From Brachionus plicatilis (taxonomy: Eukaryota; Rotifera; Eurotatoria; Ploima; Brachionidae), in assembly GCA_010279815.1 (NCBI GenBank), contig QEOQ01000710.1, forward strand, positions 62,001-126,000: DNA of 64,000 nucleotides, written 5' to 3'. Positions 44,641 to 54,844 of this stretch are shown in pieces. Within the stretch, counting starts at the first letter, position 1. Each line of letters begins with the position of its first letter. The notes under the pieces were generated by a model, which saw only the letters and a program-made list of their open reading frames with translations, did not search any database and was not told the origin of the DNA. The translations under genes were made by a program, and so were the position numbers.

Positions 44641-45309
44641 TTTATTTTGATAGAAAATTTCAAATTTTTAAATAAATCACTGTATTTTCTTTAAATATTT
44701 TTCTAGATAAAAAAAAAAGTCTTTTATTATTATTTTTAATTTATTTATTTATTTAGAGACTTTCTAACTAGCATAATGAAAATATTTTTCATCTAAATCT
44801 AAAGCTGTTTCAGCACAGCCCAAAAACTTAAAAACACTCTTAAACTGGAAATATACTTTTTCAAAGTTTGTTAAAAATTAAAGTCAGATTTGACTTTGAC
44901 TTGACTTTAAAACTTGAAAGAATGTTACCTTTCTCTTTCAAATGTCTTTTTTATTACAATTCTCCCGTGAATTCTTCGGCAAAAAGTCAACCAATTTAAG
45001 TCTTTAGAAGAATTTTTAAATAAACTGGTTTATTGATAAATTTTTTTTTAAATTAACTTTTTATCTTTATCATTAATTCAGAGCAAGTTTTTGATAATGA
45101 CCTAATGTTTGATCTGGATCATCTTTAAAACGTTTCTCTATTTGAGAATTTAGGTAAATAGTGACCTCTTATTATTGACTAAAAAGAGATTAAGTAAATT
45201 GGCATGTAGAAAAATTATTTTTAAACTACGTATAGCTTCGTTTGTTCTGCCAATTTTTAAATCAAATAATATAATTTTATTTTTAAATTCTTTGCTTCTA
45301 AGTAGAGAG
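44641..45309. other. AT-rich, AAGTC-rich patch at 44880
   Basis: A short AAGTCAGATTTGACTTTGACT stretch resembles the hAT-like family; no ends were found. The rest is unassigned. Confidence 0.4.
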
Positions 45310-45596
45310 TTTGCTAATAATATTTTAAGTCTAGATCTCCTTCCAAGTCGCCAGACTTGAATCCGATTGAAATTGTTTGGAACGATCTTAAAAATATTGT
45401 TAGGAAAAAGGAGGATTTCGTTAAGATTTCAATTGATGACGATGCTATTGCTGATACCAGAGAATTTGCAAAGCCTCAGAATCAAGAAAAATGTAAGAGA
45501 TATATTAACCACTTAAAAAAAGCTATTCCAATTGTAAAAGCTAAAGATGGAGAGTGGTCAAATCATTACTATAACATAAGAAAAAAACATGCATAA
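45310..45596 (+). pseudogene. Tc1/mariner-type transposase C-terminal remnant
   Basis: One frame ends FANNILSLDLLPS; after a one-base shift another begins SPDLNPIEIVWNDLKN. SPDLNPIE is the third catalytic block of Tc1/mariner DDE transposases. The frame continues to YINHLKKAIPIVKAKDGEW and a normal stop. The catalytic core upstream is missing. Confidence 0.75.
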
Positions 45597-45825
45597 TTAA
45601 ATTTAATAAATTTTCCAAAAATTTAGTATTTTTTCCGTTTTTTTACTATATTTTCTCAATTTTTACCACTTTTTACCTTTATTTATCTTTATTTAAACTG
45701 ATTTTTACGTAAATTTACGTAAAAAAAAGCAAAATTTTAAAATACTAATTTTTGAATCATTTCAAAAGAAAAAATAAAAAAAAATTGAAAATTTTCCTAA
45801 AAAAAAATTTCATTTATTCAAACTT

Positions 45826-45966
45826 TAAAAGTCTGCCAATGATGTGCAAAATCTCTGCAAAATGCACTACGCTCGAATTTATTGAATTTTAATTTCTGCT
45901 TAACTCTACAAACTTAGCAGACCTTGATATTTGATGCAACTTTGAATGTTGCACTATGTTGCATTT
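45826..45966. repeat. dispersed copy of the 24161-24305 core
   Basis: About 140 bp at high identity, without the GG-TTTTGTGAA end, so a truncated relative of that element. Confidence 0.75.
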
Positions 45967-46130
45967 ACAAAATTAAGCTTAAACCTTTAGGAAAAAAGTT
46001 ATTCAATACTTTTTTAAATTTTTTCCTGTTCTTTTTATGGCAAAATGTTATTTATTGTACATTTTTATATTTTTACATTTTTAAATTTTTGAGAGAAGAA
46101 AAAAAAATCTCAAAATCAAAAAATCTAAAA

Positions 46131-46279
46131 AAATTTTCATTCAAGAAAAGTAATAATAAATTCGCAATTAATTAAAAAGAAGTTTTAGAAAAATTTAAAT
46201 GTAAGAACCAAGGATAATTTTTTGAAAATCCCTTTTAATTAATTGCGAATTTATTATTACTTTTCTTGAATGAAAATTT
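46131..46279. repeat. 149-bp hairpin
   Basis: Perfect 47-bp arms (46131-46177 and 46233-46279, containing TAATTAATTGCGAATTTATT) and a 55-base loop. It abuts the next element at 46286. Probably a MITE. Confidence 0.75.
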
Positions 46280-46285
46280 GGGTCT

Positions 46286-46785
46286 AGTCCAAAATGTGAA
46301 CATTTTGTTCACATAATCTCTGGTCACATATTTGGTGACCAAAATAGATAAATAAAAAAAATAAAAAAATTTTTGGAGTCCAGTTTTTATTTTTGGTGAA
46401 CATTAATTTTAAAAATAGAAGTTTAATTTTAAATGTAAATAAAAAAAAAGATAAATTTCTGAAATTACTACTTCTCAAGAAACTTTGAATGTAGTAAAAA
46501 CAGCACTCAGCAAACATGCAAACCCTGTACCATGTGATTTATGTGGAGAATTAATTAAAAATATCAAGGGTTTAAAGTTGCATATGGCAAAAAAACATAA
46601 AAACTAATAAAAAAAGGAATTGGAATTTATCTTTTTTTTTATTTGCATTTAAAATTAAACTTTAATTCTAAAATTAATGTTCACATAAAATAAAAACTGG
46701 ACTCGAAAAATTTTTTTATTTATCTATTTTGGTCACCAAATATGTGACCAGAGATTATGTGAACAAAATGTTCACATTTTGGACT
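46286..46785. mobile_element. 500-bp TIR element enclosing a C2H2 finger
   Basis: Arms of about 165 bp (46286-46458 and 46622-46785, AGTCCAAAATGTGAACATTT and complement) are inverted with roughly 90 percent identity by eye. The centre is coding-like. The target-site duplication is unclear (5 of 9 flanking bases match). Confidence 0.75.
46455..46607 (+). CDS. captured C2H2 zinc-finger C-terminus
   Basis: Open from 46455 to a TAA at 46605-46607. It reads SKHANPVPCDLCGELIKN followed by IKGLKLHMAKKHKN, a canonical C-x2-C-x12-H-x4-H finger with the usual hydrophobic spacing, ending three residues after the last His. There is no ATG, so it looks like a terminal exon or gene end. It may be a host fragment picked up by the element or the remains of the element's own protein; N-terminal fingers of some LINE proteins are another possibility. 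Confidence 0.55.
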   Translation: MSEITTSQETLNVVKTALSKHANPVPCDLCGELIKNIKGLKLHMAKKHKN

Positions 46786-46788
46786 TGA

Positions 46789-48040
46789 TACTCAATGAAG
46801 AGAAAATGCACAAGTACATTATGGCACTGATGACGGTTTTTAGGGACCAGTCCAAAACAATCGAAGCAATGAAAGCCGATTTAGCTGAGGCAAAGAAGAA
46901 CCCGAGTGGTGTCATGGAAGTTTCGTGAAGTGCCATTGTCAATGGCAAGAAACAGAGTGAACAGATGCAGGCCCTCATACTCAGTGTCAACAAGGGGATC
47001 AACGAGAAGACAAGGATTGAAAACAATGTAGTGATATCAGGAGTTGGCGTTGGAGATGAGGAGGAAGATGAAGAAAAGGGGGAGGCGATATTGAAAGCTC
47101 TGAAATTAGATAGGAGAAAAACCGTTAAGCGCTTTAGGCACATTAAGAGCAAGAAGAGCATCGAAAACCGGTCTGAAAAGGAGCTCGATATGGGGTCTTT
47201 TTATGATATAAAATGGGGTCTTTTTAACCTCCATCATAGATTGGTAAAAAAATTATCTTTATTTGTGGTAAAAATTTTTATTTTTAAGAATCCACCCAAT
47301 TTGGCACAAGAATTAAAATTTAACTTTGAGAGAAAACTGCCATACAATTTAAGGAATAAATGCAATTTAATTCAACCAATTGTTAAACGACGAGCTGGAG
47401 AATATACATTCACTTATTTTTTCACTAACTTTGTGAATAAACTTTTTATAAATTTTTTTAAACAGAAATTTTTGTTAAAAGATTTTAAGATTTTTTTATA
47501 AAATAATTTAGATAAATTTGTAGATATTTGTAAAATTGAGTCTCAAAATTTAAACTTTAACATAAAAAATTCATATCTTTTTTTCTGAAATTTTTATTTT
47601 GTATTTTTGTATTTTTTTTATTATTTTATAATTTTATAAATTTGTTATAATTTGAAAAATTCATGTAACTTTTTCAAATTGAAATTAGAAAATTAACTGC
47701 CAATTTGATTGTCAGATAGACAAATGTCTTTTTTAATTTTCGTTTAAATAAATAAATAAATAAATAATAAATAAATAAATAAAACCGGTCTGAAAAGGAG
47801 CTCGATATGATCGTGGTGGAGTTCAATGAGGAATCCAGCAAGCAAACGGCGCTTCGCAACGCCAAGAACATTCGGGGCACGGAGGATTTTAAGAATGTGT
47901 ACATAAATCCAGACAAAACCCCCAGCGAGAGGGCACTGGAACGAGAACTTAGAACCGAACAAAACTAACGGAACGAACTGCTCAGTGAAAGAAAGAGCGA
48001 CTCTGAAGGGAGGCACCGCTACAGCGTCAAACCTTAGGGT
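46789..48040 (+). pseudogene. LINE ORF1 protein, interrupted
   Basis: From 46789 the frame reads a helical start (NEEKMHKYIMALMTVFRDQ), a TGA, then GKKQSEQMQALILSVNKGI and the ORF1 core NNVVISGVGVG… KRFRHIKSKK… and, after the insertion at 47193-47780, VVEFNEESSKQTALRNAK… VYINPDKTPSERALERELR. This is the RNA-binding RRM-like/C-terminal layout of L1/CR1-type ORF1 proteins. Internal TGA and TAA codons add to the disruption. The 5' end starts immediately at the neighbouring TIR element. Confidence 0.75.
47193..47780 (+). mobile_element. 5'-truncated LINE inserted in LINE ORF1, 29-bp TSD
   Basis: The 29-base target sequence 47164-47192 (beginning AAAACCGGTCTGAAAAGG) is repeated at 47781-47809. 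The insert encodes a typical LINE ORF2 C-terminus (LPYNLRNKCNLIQP… YTFTYFFTNFVN) and ends in an (AATA) run. Removing the insert and one TSD copy restores the ORF1 frame exactly. Confidence 0.88.
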
Positions 48041-48415
48041 CACCCTAAAGCTGGCAAGAAATTATTTTAGAATTAATAAAGTTAAAAAACTTAGAATAAG
48101 TATTTTCTTGTTTATTTGTAATCAAACAAGTATTTTTGTTCAATATGTATTCGAAATTAACAACAGTTTTATTATTCAAATTAGACCAAATTTAATTTTA
48201 GGTTTATTTTCCCAAAAATTTCGTATAAATTCAATTTTTTTGCCATTTTCGGTATTGCATAAATTCTAATAATTTAACGTTAAATTACGTAAAAACCATG
48301 TTTCATAACACATTATCTCTAATAAGTAGTTCAAATAAATTGAATGATAAATTTAAATTTTTATAATTTCTTTAATTTAAATAAATTTTTTTTATAAATT
48401 TCGATTTAAAATTTA
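48041..48415. other. AT-rich, 3' side of the phospholipase gene
   Basis: No feature recognised; a 94-codon frame at 47985-48269 is a by-product of the LINE remnant. Confidence 0.45.
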
Positions 48416-49500
48416 TTATGGACATTTGCAGCCTCTCAATTGAGCTTTCTTATATGCATTGCAGCCAAAATTTTCTACAGCTTCATTCATTGCTTTAACA
48501 ACGCCCGAACAAGCTAGATAAGTCAAAATAAAGTTATTTAAATCATTTAACTTAAATAAAAGAACCATTAAAAAAATTTCTCTTCTCATCTTTTTATTAA
48601 GTACCTAACTTTTTTTTAAATTAAAATTAGATCCTTTATTGCATAGTTATCCTGAAACCTCACAGAATACCTCGGGACTTAATTCTGGCGAAGAGTTAGC
48701 ATATGATAAGATAGGCTTCCAATAGTAGATTAAAGCGACAGAGATTCTGAAATTAAGATGACAATTTTATTTTTTTAACTTCTATGTTAATTTTTAAATT
48801 AAAGAAAATTAAATAGGAGCCAAGTCAATTTTATTTCTTTGTTTGAGTTCATTTATGTATGATATTTTTTTAAAGCAACCTAGAATCATTAAATATTTGT
48901 ATTTTTGAAAATCTTTGGGAAATTTTTTGGATCAAATTGGTGTCACATCAGTTTTTTTAGAAAGTCTTTAAGGTAGTTTGCGAGGTTTTATATTTTAGCA
49001 GTAGAAAAACTAATTGTACCTGTCTTTTGAATTAGTCCCCAATTTTGTTCAGCAGCCCACGTATTACAAACATCTTTTAAGCATCGTTCAAAGGTTGTGT
49101 CACATTTATTTTTAGTTGAGTCACAGCTTTCATAACAGACATCATGCCCATTACAGCATTGATTAAATTCTCTAGCATTAAAAAGCTCAAAATCAATGTG
49201 AATGTTGTAGCTTCCACATCCATTAATGTCAACAATAGGATCAGGTCGAGGAACAAGACTGGCTTTAAATTTTTTATTAATTTTTAAATGACCTTTTAGC
49301 TGAAATTTACCTCCGCCAGGACAACTCACATAGCATAAGCCCAGAACGTTGTCAATTAACAAGTCAATTAGAAGATTTTTGTGTTCAATGCCTTCTTGGT
49401 CTTTTAAAATGGCTCTGTATAAATTGTCAATTTCGACTTTTTTGGCAAGAGTCAAGCTCAACAATGGTAAGCAAATTAAGAAAATCAAACATAGCCTCAT
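48416..49500 (-). CDS. secreted phospholipase A2, group XII-like, two exons
   Basis: Exon 1 is 49020-49500 and exon 2 48416-48513, joined by a 506-bp GT-AG intron, giving 192 aa. A signal peptide (MRLCLIFLICLPLLSLTLA) leads. CPGGGKF, the NGCGS segment and CCNGHDVCYESC with the catalytic His-Asp pair follow, then KNKCDTTFERCLKDVC. Exon 2 adds the conserved end GCNAYKKAQLRGCKCP, which exon 1 read-through would lack. This cysteine order and length match group XII phospholipases A2, calcium-dependent secreted enzymes (PLA2G12A/B; PLA2G12B is catalytically weak). The Ca-binding loop reads NGCGS, as in group XII rather than the XCGXGG of groups I/II. It is likely digestive or extracellular lipid-modifying. 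The first ATG is used. Confidence 0.85.
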
Positions 49501-51715
49501 TTTTTTTATTTAAATTTTTTTAAACCATAAAATAAAATAGTAAATTTAATCTTAGATTTAGCTGTTTTATTTATCTCATCGAAAAATCGAACACCTCTAA
49601 AACAAATAATATTCGATAAGACATTCAAACATTATCAAATTTTAATTTAGAATTTTATTTTTGGATTGTAAATAAAAAGCTACAGCACATTTTCATTACA
49701 CCATATTACAATTTTATAAAAAGTTCACTTTCAAATTTAAAATATTACGATCAATTTGATTAAGTTTTCCCATACTTTGGAAAATTAAACAAGTTTTTTG
49801 AAAATATGAGAACAATAAAAGCTGATATTTTTATGTTTCAATTTGATTAGTGGCCCAGTTGTTGCTAAAACAAATAAGCTGCATTTTAATTTTCCGAACA
49901 ATCCTAATTCCATTTAAAAATAAATAAAAATTTGGAAGAAAAAGATAAAAGAAATGGAGACCAATTCTGGAATCCTAACATCTAGCCTTAGGCTCGAATT
50001 TCTAAAATACTTAGCCTGGTAGACTGGTCTGGTAAAGTTGGTAACAGTCTTCATGTAATAATTTCAAATAACTTAAATTTATTAAATTTTTTAAGCTTTT
50101 AAAAGAACCAAAATATTAAAAAAAAATATGGAGTAATGGAAAGCGGTATGCCGCGCCATTCCATATGACAATTGTTTATTTTTTTGCTTATTTTTATTAA
50201 GTTAAATATTTTTAAACTAATTCAAGTTTATAAAATTGCTTAGTTTTTTCAATTTTTATTTTCATCGTCTAAATAAAATTCTATTTTGTATAAATTATGT
50301 AACATTAGTATTAGTATAAAAAAAAATTCAAATATCTCAAAATATGTGAAATCTCCTTTTTTTACTTTTATTTATTGGATAAAAAATGATATTTAACAAA
50401 TTATTACATAATTTTTTATTTTTTTTAAATATTTTTTTGGAAAGATCTAAATCATACTAACTAAAACATTCGTCAAAATATCATTCTTAGTCTAAACAAT
50501 TTATTTTTAATCAAGCAAAAAAATTTAATAATTCTCTTTCTATTTGATGGTTTCTCAGATTATTCTAAATAAAAATTGAAAAAGAAAAGAAAGATATATA
50601 ATAAGGCATATCACTTACTCGAGATATGAATTTAAATTATTATGTGAATTTGATTGATCCCAAGAATGGTCAGTAGATGCTTAGTTCGAATGAAAAATTT
50701 TTGTTTTGATACTATTAAAAAAATATTTCATTCGTTATAACGCTTGTTCAGCGAGCGAATCTCGTTGCATATTACACTTTAAAATAATGAAATCATCGGA
50801 ACAATTTAAATGTTTTACATTTAACATTTAAAACTTTTTTTAAATAGTATATTTTACATTTAACACTTAAAATTTTTATTGTTCCAAATTTCATAAAATT
50901 TTTGCAAAATTATAAGAATTCAACATAAAAATTTACCAAGAAATTGCACAAAAATATGAAAATGTAAAAAATCAAAAATTGTTTGTATTTTTTCAAATAC
51001 TCTCTTTATGTGATTCTCTATCTTTCGAAAAATTCTCAGAATCAAAACAGTAATTCATTCATTCATTTCATGAAATTTATTATATAAGTCAAACCGTTAT
51101 TAAAGTAACTTAAATAAATTTATCTTTATTTTTTTAAAATAAACATTATGAAACGTCACGTTGATTTTATGTTGCCTTAAAAACATTTAATTTAATTTCT
51201 AAAAAAGAAAAATTCAAATTTCAATAATAGTTAATATGTCGATTTTAGTTCAAAGAACCGTCAATTTTTTGGATAAATTTTGTCGAAAAAATTTTTTATT
51301 GACATTTTGAACTAGGTTTTTAATAAAGGTCATTTTGAACCTTATTAATTAATTATTAACTTTATTTTTTTAAAAGATATTTTTTAATAATTTAAATAAT
51401 TAAAAATAATTTTTTTAAAGAAAACTTAAAAAAAAATTTATTTAAACTAAACGAAAAATAGACAAGAATATTGTGTTCCTTTAAGAATGAAAATTTCGCT
51501 AATTTTGGCCAATTTATCTAATCTTAATTAGAATTTAAAAGAACCAAAATAGTTCAAATTTACGTGTTTTGGTTCAATTTACTTTGTATTTATAATTTTA
51601 AAGAAAATTACGCAATTTTAATTTAAATATATTTAGTTTTTTATGTGTTGATTTAAGTAAAATCTCGTAAAAAATGTAAAACTTTTACATTTTTGATAAA
51701 TGATGATCCTTTAAT
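49501..51715. other. 2.2 kb AT-rich intergenic
   Basis: No gene, TIR pair or RNA gene was seen; only scattered short inverted words. Confidence 0.45.
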
Positions 51716-51960
51716 AATGATAATAATAATATTAATAATTAGCTACTGCAAGAAACTTGCGGAGAAGTCTTACACGGAAGGCTACTATGGTAGCTATTTA
51801 CACCGTTTAAACAACAAAACATTAGGCTATTCATAATTATCCTAATTTCGAAGAAAAATATTGTAGCTTTCCGTCCAATTACCAACTCTCAACGGATAGA
51901 ATAAGTACAAGACATATCTATCCGACCTGCTTCACCTAACAAAATTCATTTTTTATCTAT
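51716..51960 (-). mobile_element. LINE 3' end, minus orientation
   Basis: An ATAATAATATTAATAATT tail at 51716-51740 is followed by GC-richer sequence (GCTACTGCAAGAAACTTGCG…). Read on the minus strand this is a 3' UTR plus ATT-type tail. No coding part remains. Confidence 0.45.
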
Positions 51961-52229
51961 TTTATTAAATAATATCTATCGATACGAATTTTTGAGCTTT
52001 TATTTATCATTTATTACTTTGAAGAAGACTGTTTTTTCGAAAAATTTCTGGGTTAAAGTTTATTTAGTGTCTAATTTAGTTTTTTCTAGTGTTTAAATAA
52101 TTTATTTAGGATCAATGTAAAAAATTTCTAAAATAGTTTTTCTAACACCATAATTTGATTTAATTAGTTCATAAAATATTAGCTATAGTACCGAAATATT
52201 AATTGATTAAATTAATGATATGTTGTAGT

Positions 52230-52475
52230 TCTCTCAATAACTACAACACCGACTCTATTCTACTTAAATGTCTATAGTTTCGCAGTGCAATACTATGATC
52301 TCATGAACTTAGCAAGTTGATAGCATTTAACACTGTGTAAAATATTAGACATGCGCCATTAGAAGAAAAACTTTGAAATTATTATTTTTTTCTTTTCTTT
52401 TCTCCATTTTTCTTTATTATCAGTTTAGGCTAGAAGTGGCCATTTATTAATAAAGTTATTATTATTATTTAATTT
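52230..52475 (+). mobile_element. LINE 3' end with ATT-type tail
   Basis: GC-richer sequence (GTCTATAGTTTCGCAGTGCA…GCTAGAAGTGGCC) runs into TTATTAATAAAGTTATTATTATT. Plus orientation, no coding part seen. Confidence 0.45.
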
Positions 52476-52680
52476 CTTTTATTATTTGTGTTATAACCGC
52501 GAACCACTAGATCATAACAGATCCGGAAAGAATTATTTATTTTTTTAAGGTTTATAATAGATAAAACAATTTATATGGTGACAACATCTCAATCAGACAT
52601 ATGGAACAATGAATCAACCAAAACTTCATCTAAAGCGTATTTAAATACAACCAGTTGGACCGATTTTGATAGTTACTTAA

Positions 52681-53306
52681 CACTAGAAGCACCAACGAGT
52701 CAAAATGACTCTTTTACGATTTTTGGTCGCTAAAATCAAAGTCAATTTTTGTTATTTTAGCATAAATTTTTTTTATCAGCATAAAAATAAGAATAACTTT
52801 CTAAATTAACTAAATTTAAATTCAAAAAAATTTGCCTTTGTGCCAAACCAAGTATATACTACTAGAAGCACCAACGAGTCAAAATGACTCTTTTTTCGGT
52901 GTTTGGCCGCTAAAGTCTAAGTATTTTTTTTTTGAGCATGATTTTTTTTCAGCATTAAAAATAAGAATATATAATAATTTTCTAAATTCAAATAAAAAAA
53001 ATTTGTTCAAATTCGTTTATGTGGTAATTATAAAGCGACAAATTTTTGTTCAAAATGTAAAAAAGCAGGGTGTAGATATTGTACAAAAGAAATAGAGAGT
53101 ATTTGTAAAAATTGTGATTGACCATGGATATTTTATAAAGCCTAAAAAAAGACTAAAATTTATTAATTTACTATTTTTTTTCAATTAATTTAATAATTTA
53201 AATAAATTTGAACATAAAATATATGATTTATTCCTTAATTTTCATAACGAGTCAAAATGACTCGTTTTGGTGCTTCTAGTAGTTTGAAATTTTGGTGCTT
53301 CTAGTG
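52681..53306. mobile_element. piggyBac-type element, TTAA target
   Basis: Begins CACTAGAAGCACCA and ends with the complement, flanked by TTAA on both sides (52677-52680 and 53307-53310). Both ends carry the subterminal palindrome GAGTCAAAATGACTC. It sits inside the MULE coding region. Confidence 0.85.
52858..53284. mobile_element. inner piggyBac-type ends with transposase tail
   Basis: A second pair of CTACTAGAAGCACC ends, each followed by GAGTCAAAATGACTC, lies inside the outer pair. Between them 53005-53121 reads FCSKCKKAGCRYCTKE then ICKNCD and stop, the cysteine-rich C-terminal finger of piggyBac transposases. Either a sister copy inserted into the element or a terminal duplication. Confidence 0.65.
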
Positions 53307-53608
53307 TTAAAGTGGTGTGGTACACATTTAATAATTACCATCAACGTGAATCTTGGGAATCTAGTCAATGTAGTTGTCCATATTGGAAAAAACACTTTAT
53401 TTGTAAACATGTCATTGGGATTGCATGCTCACTTTCTTTATTTGAAATATTTCCAAGTTAAGACCTGGGTATTGAAAAAATCACAAGAGAGGAAGAAGAA
53501 AAAGATGTGCTCCAGCGTTACAAAGAAATTCGTTTGGACCTCTAAATTCAGCACTTATTAACAATACAGTTCCATCTACTTCAACAGCTTTACAAGTAAC
53601 AAATGAAC

Positions 53609-54197
53609 TAGTGTTGGGAACCGTACAAGCGGCCATTGATGCGGCCAAAAATTTATTAAACCGCGAACAAGACCGCCTAGACGGACGGTTATAAAGGCGG
53701 ACGGTCACTTTGGCGGCCAGGCCGGTGGCCAAAAATTTGGACCGCGAAGTTGGCCGGCCAAATCAAAGACGGAAGCCGAAATTTGCGATCAAACCATATG
53801 AGCGAAAAAAATTTCCTTAAGAGTAAAAAAATTGGCAAAAATTTTTTTTAATAGAAAATGCCAAATATTCTTAAAAAAAAATCATTTTTCTTGAAAAAGC
53901 TAAATTTTTGAATTTATTTTTCTTGATTAGAGTTCAGGGATTTGTATGTAATATTTGAAAATTGTTCGTTTCTTTAAATTAAAAACTTAAAAGAACATCA
54001 AAAATTTTTTACCGCTGATTTTGTCTGACCGCCAAAGTGGCCGTCCGTTTTAGGGCTGGCCGTACTTTTGGCCGTCCGTCTATGTTTTGGCCGGTCAACT
54101 TCGCGGTCCAAATTTTTGGCCGCCGGCCTGGCTGCCAAAGTGGCCGCCTTATTTTGCCGCGTTCGGACCGGCCAGGCTTGGCCGCCGCCCAACACTA
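53609..54197. mobile_element. GC-rich hAT-type MITE, 8-bp TSD
   Basis: Starts TAGTGTTGGG, ends with its complement, and is flanked by AAATGAAC (53601-53608 and 54198-54205). Arms of about 170 bp are rich in GGCCGGC words, a strong contrast to the AT-rich host. It interrupts the MULE tail. Confidence 0.88.
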
Positions 54198-54315
54198 AAA
54201 TGAACCTGCTCCTTAGAAGCCAGGAAGGCCTAGAAAAGTAGTAGAAACTCAAACACCAGCTGTTGAAACTCAAGCTAAAAAAAGAAGAAGACCAAAAAAA
54301 ATTTGCCTTGAATAA

Positions 54316-54844
54316 TACTCTTCTATTTGTTTTTTTTCTTTATTTTTTTCATTTTCGATTATGTACTAGATAAATTGAATTGGACATTAAATGAATTATT
54401 TTTGGTATTTTTTTTATGTATTTTATTCAATTAAATTAGACACTGAATATAAAGTAATCCAAAACTTTTTCTTTTTATTTATAAAATATAAATACAAACC
54501 CAGTTTTTACTATTTCTCTCTTGAAAATCGAAATCAACTTCAGAATTGGGTCATTGTCTTGATGCAAAAAAGATGTAAAAAAGCTTAAAAAAATTCCTTA
54601 AAAAGTTAATCAATTTATTCGGTAAAATCGCATCAATTTTAAACACAGAAATTTCATTTAAATTTAAGTTTGTATTTATTTAAATTGTTTAAGACTTTTT
54701 TATCCATAAAAAAACTAAAAAAACATTTTAAAAGTAAATTTTAAAAAAATCCGGATTAATTATTTTTATTTGAGATGGTAAACAAAGATTTCATTAAAAT
54801 TAAAGACTAATTTTAGGAACAAAAAATTCTAAATTTAAAAAAAA
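54316..54844. other. AT-rich, 3' flank of the transporter gene
   Basis: No feature recognised. Confidence 0.5.

Larger units (their letters stand above)
52560..54315 (+). pseudogene. MULE transposase C-terminal part (SWIM + AT-hooks), doubly interrupted
   Basis: Left of the first insertion the frame reads MVTTSQSDIWNNES… TTSWTDFDSYL. Right of it comes VVWYTFNNYHQRESW and the SWIM zinc finger CSCPYWKKHFICKH (53369-53410, C-x-C-x9-C-x-H). After a stop and frame changes, STSTALQVTNE leads, across the second insertion, to EPAP-stop-KPGRPRKVVE and KKRRRPKKICLE-stop, two AT-hook-like basic tracts. SWIM plus basic tail at the C-terminus is typical of MULE transposases. The catalytic part is absent. 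Confidence 0.75.

Noticed and set aside
52832..53095. 87-codon plus-strand frame inside the piggyBac element
   Set aside because: The neighbouring frame encodes the real cysteine-rich transposase tail; this one is its shadow.
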